Shown: positions 22,723 through 24,563 of the stretch, piece after piece
Position numbering within the stretch: the stretch's first letter is position 1
Layout of the letters: every line of letters starts with the position of its first letter
From: a bacterium
Lineage (GTDB): Bacteria > Hydrothermota > UBA3072 > B12-G15
NCBI GenBank assembly: GCA_003646055.1
Contig: QNDZ01000005.1
Span: forward strand, 1-24,563
DNA length: 24,563 nt
Direction of reading: 5' to 3'
Notes under the pieces: generated by a model
The model's input: only the letters and a program-made list of their open reading frames with translations
Database searches by the model: none
Told to the model about the DNA's origin: nothing
Made by a program: the position numbers and the translations under genes

Positions 22723-23348
22723 CTATTCCATCAGTATTGCCTTCAGGGTTCTGCTATATCCTCCTGCATTGAATTTGATAAAATAAACACCCGATGAAAG
22801 ATTTCTTCCCGTATTATCTCTTCCATCCCAGATTGTTGTGTAGTATCCCGCCTTCTTATTCTCATCCACAAGGGTTACAATCTTCTCTCCCAGAAGATTA
22901 TAAACAGTGATATTTACATTTAAATTTTCTGGTAACCCGTATCTGATTTCAGTGGTCACTGTAAATGGGTTAGGCTGGTTCTGTAAGACAAAGATGACCT
23001 CAGGGACGATTGACGTTGGTTTCTCTATTCCAGTCAATTCACCATTAAGGGCATACAATTTATCATCATTTGAACCAACCACAATCTCAAGTTTTCCATC
23101 CCCATCTATATCCCCAAGTGCAGGTGAAGACTCCACATCCCCACCAGTGAGATATGACCAGCTAAGGAAACAGGAATCCATATTCCCTGTGAGTGGTGAA
23201 AGCCCTGTATGGTAACCGTCGTGATGAAACATAGGCCATAGTGAGTCACCTGATTGCTGTGCAAATAAATCTGCACCTGAAAAAAGAAATCCTGCTCCCA
23301 AAACCACCATCAAGCAGGATTTGCTGATTTTGATTTTTTCATAATCAT
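22723..23348 (-). CDS. Secreted FG-GAP protein with type IX-style C-terminal sorting domain; frameshift at the start
   Basis: About 207 residues. Order: signal peptide (LMVVLGAGFLFSGADLFAQQ), WPMFHHDGYHTG, a single FG-GAP/PQQ-like repeat (SSPALGDIDGDGKLEIVVGS then KLYALNG), and a C-terminal sorting domain (QNQPNPF, ENLNVNITVYNLLGEKIVTL, WDGRDNTGRNLSSGVYFIKF). The correct start appears to be broken: GGGAGG and the ATGs at 23348 and 23342 sit in perfect position and overlap the upstream stop, but the run of six A after the ATG throws reading into a frame that stops after about a dozen codons. Seven A would give MKKIKISKSC joined to the signal peptide. The only uninterrupted in-frame start is a TTG at 23385 without a ribosome site. 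It is therefore either a sequencing error, a slippage-controlled gene or a recent loss. Confidence 0.72.
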
Positions 23349-24352
23349 ATCCTCCCTGTTTTGAAATGCAGTAAAAAATCAACAATCCAGTTCTTCAAAT
23401 CAGGATTCAGCGCAAGGGGAGATTTCTTCCAGTTAAAGTCAATATTTATAGAATCACCTTCTTGAATGAAACGAAGCCTTCCATGATTTTCAAGCCACTT
23501 GTCCACCTCTCCCTTCTTCCCCTGAAAAATACTATATACTGGCTTACCAAGTAGTGCTGCCTCCCTGTTCATTGTGCCACCGCCACTGATAACAAGGTCT
23601 GCATCCTTGAGCATACTTATTCCGTCCACCTCCTTTTCAAGCACAATAACATTTTTATATCTCCCAAACTTCTTCATTATCTCTTTCCTCTGGCAACCTG
23701 TTCTTGGTACAACAATAACTGTTATGTCTTCTCTGGATGCAAATTCAGAGAGAAGGGAGTTTAAGATTTTTTCAGCCATTGGATTATGATAGTGTGCCAT
23801 TGATGCAGGTGGCCTTACAACCACAATTTTTTCTCTGTCCAGGGATAACCCCTTTCCCCAATCAGGTGTATATTCGTGTTCCCATATGTACAGTTCTTCC
23901 TTCAACCCAGGGAAAACCCGAAATTTTCTTTGCCCTTTCAATAGGTCCTTAAAAACAAATGGCATCAGAATAATATTTGCAAAATATCTGAAAATAAAAT
24001 CAGATATATGCTCATAATCGTACATGGTTACAACAGGTATCCCAAGAAGTCTTGCTGGAATAACCTGGGAACGGGAGCCATGCGCAAAGGCAATATCTAT
24101 ATTCTTATCCATAGCCCATATGAAAAGCCTGACCATCCTCAAACCAAGATGAAGTATCTTCAATATTCCTGACTTTCCAGGGTGTCTCCCGATAAGAAAA
24201 TACCTGAAACCCTTCATATCAAGGAGACCCCTTGTATTCCCATAGTCCCTTGCTGTTATGAAAACCTGATGCCCCCTTCTTTCCAGTTCCTCTATTATAG
24301 GTTCCATTATCAGAACATGAGGGGCATTATCAATGTCTATCCATATCCTCAT
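23345..24352 (-). CDS. DUF354 family protein, glycosyltransferase-B-like
   Basis: A 335-residue protein of the DUF354 family, found in archaea and various bacteria and related in fold to UDP-GlcNAc 2-epimerase/MurG-type GT-B enzymes. It begins with the family hallmark MRIWIDIDNAPHVLIMEPII, followed by ELERRGHQVFITARDYGNT, AFAHGSRSQVIPARLLGIP, VVRPPASMAHYHN and the sugar-nucleotide-region motif DLVISGGGTMNREAALLGKP. No signal peptide or membrane segment. The conserved N-terminus fixes the ATG at 24352, which has no Shine-Dalgarno but a promoter 6 nt upstream. Its stop overlaps the start of the sorting-domain gene (ATGA), and its last codons carry that gene's ribosome site. A role in surface polysaccharide or glycan synthesis is inferred from the family fold; no acceptor or donor is known. 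Confidence 0.85.
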   Translation of the reverse strand: MRIWIDIDNAPHVLIMEPIIEELERRGHQVFITARDYGNTRGLLDMKGFRYFLIGRHPGKSGILKILHLGLRMVRLFIWAMDKNIDIAFAHGSRSQVIPARLLGIPVVTMYDYEHISDFIFRYFANIILMPFVFKDLLKGQRKFRVFPGLKEELYIWEHEYTPDWGKGLSLDREKIVVVRPPASMAHYHNPMAEKILNSLLSEFASREDITVIVVPRTGCQRKEIMKKFGRYKNVIVLEKEVDGISMLKDADLVISGGGTMNREAALLGKPVYSIFQGKKGEVDKWLENHGRLRFIQEGDSINIDFNWKKSPLALNPDLKNWIVDFLLHFKTGRI

Positions 24353-24387
24353 AATGCCATTTTAAAGCAAAGTTTATTTTTTGACAA
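24350..24387 (-). promoter_or_regulatory. Leaderless promoter of the DUF354 gene
   Basis: On the minus strand TTGTCA (-35, 24382-24387), a 17-nt spacer and TAAAAT (-10, 24359-24364) are followed by 6 nt (GGCATT) and the ATG at 24352. There is no Shine-Dalgarno. Because the protein's N-terminus is fixed by family conservation, this is the best case for a leaderless start in the window. The -35 box lies in the last codons of the preceding truncated gene. Confidence 0.68.
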
Positions 24388-24562
24388 GCCATTTTATCCC
24401 CTTGACTGAATCCCATGTGGGTTTAATATCAGGAAAAAAGGAGGTTACATTGAGTAGGTTAATTCCTGTCTTTTTGTTTTTTCCCTTGTTAATATCAACC
24501 CATCGGATTGAATTATTTGATGGAAGAACCCTGGAGTCCCCTGTTCTGAAAATAGAAGGGAA
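24374..24562 (-). CDS. C-terminal end of an unidentified gene (truncated by the window edge)
   Basis: A minus-strand frame is open from the right edge to a TAA at 24374-24376, giving 62 codons without a stop. The translated end is rich in Lys/Asn and finishes with DSVKGIKWLVKK; it also contains SIRWVDINKGKNKKTG. I do not recognise the family. It is likely real because the frame is uninterrupted on the coding strand of its neighbours and its stop falls 21 bp before the next start, matching the local gene packing. The visible part is too short to say more. Confidence 0.55.
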   Translation of the reverse strand, partial: FPSIFRTGDSRVLPSNNSIRWVDINKGKNKKTGINLLNVTSFFPDIKPTWDSVKGIKWLVKK

Positions 24563-24563
24563 C

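Noticed and set aside
23349..23385. TTG 23385 as the real start of the sorting-domain protein
   Set aside because: No ribosome site precedes it, it lies deep in the DUF354 gene, and it puts a non-conserved stretch before the signal peptide; the GGGAGG/ATG at 23342-23348 fits far better apart from the frame.
1..24563. tRNA, rRNA, riboswitch, CRISPR array or insertion sequence
   Set aside because: Coding sequence leaves almost no free space, and no cloverleaf-like sequence, regularly spaced repeats, transposase motifs or terminal inverted repeats were noticed.

Overview
The window is a gene-dense bacterial chromosome segment, moderately AT-rich by eye (not computed). Nearly every gene touches or overlaps its neighbour. 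The only non-coding gaps of note are about 150 bp (16615-16762), about 50 bp (22672-22722), about 46 bp (11015-11060) and about 20 bp (24353-24373). No rRNA, tRNA, CRISPR array or insertion sequence is visible. Several traits point to a Gram-negative bacterium of the FCB assemblage or an associated candidate phylum (WOR-3/Hydrothermae-like): a type IX-style C-terminal sorting domain after an FG-GAP repeat, the conserved protein that databases call 'asparagine synthetase B', an LpxH-type phosphoesterase, a YbeY of the Bacteroidetes sequence type, and a sigma-54 activator. This placement is inference from protein style, not phylogeny.

Layout. (1) 1-5195, plus strand: one tightly packed housekeeping operon with the end of a 7TM-HD (PgpH-type) c-di-AMP phosphodiesterase, ybeY, two tandem CNNM/CorC-like transporters, a YitT-family membrane protein and recO. 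(2) 5135-11014, minus strand, convergent on recO with a 61-bp antisense overlap: a 1178-residue repeat-helix (TPR-like) protein, a four-cysteine/coiled-coil/TPR protein, a small charged protein and an LpxH-like enzyme. (3) 11061-16614, minus strand: five overlapping signalling genes, namely a membrane histidine kinase, a single-domain receiver, a GAF-PAS kinase with a degenerate ATPase domain, a two-TM GAF protein and a hybrid kinase with a C-terminal receiver. (4) 16763-19121, plus strand, divergent from (3): a receiver-HD-GYP c-di-GMP phosphodiesterase overlapping an NtrC/PilR-type sigma-54 activator, the likely partner of the membrane kinase. (5) 19114-24563, minus strand: from upstream to downstream, an unidentified truncated gene, a DUF354 glycosyltransferase-like protein, a frameshifted secreted protein with a sorting domain, a lipoprotein, the 'AsnB-like' protein, a Xer recombinase and an inositol-monophosphatase-family enzyme.

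The clearest non-gene signal is promoter architecture. Four transcription units have a good -35/-10 pair whose -10 box ends 6 nt (three cases) or 9 nt (one case) before the ATG, with no Shine-Dalgarno. These genes are probably transcribed as leaderless mRNAs. Genes inside operons instead use GGAGG sites or ATGA overlaps. The most unusual biological assembly is the dense signalling cluster of (3)+(4), followed directly by a giant repeat-scaffold operon (2). Together they look like a multi-kinase, c-di-GMP-linked control system with a cytoplasmic scaffold. Its function cannot be fixed from sequence alone.
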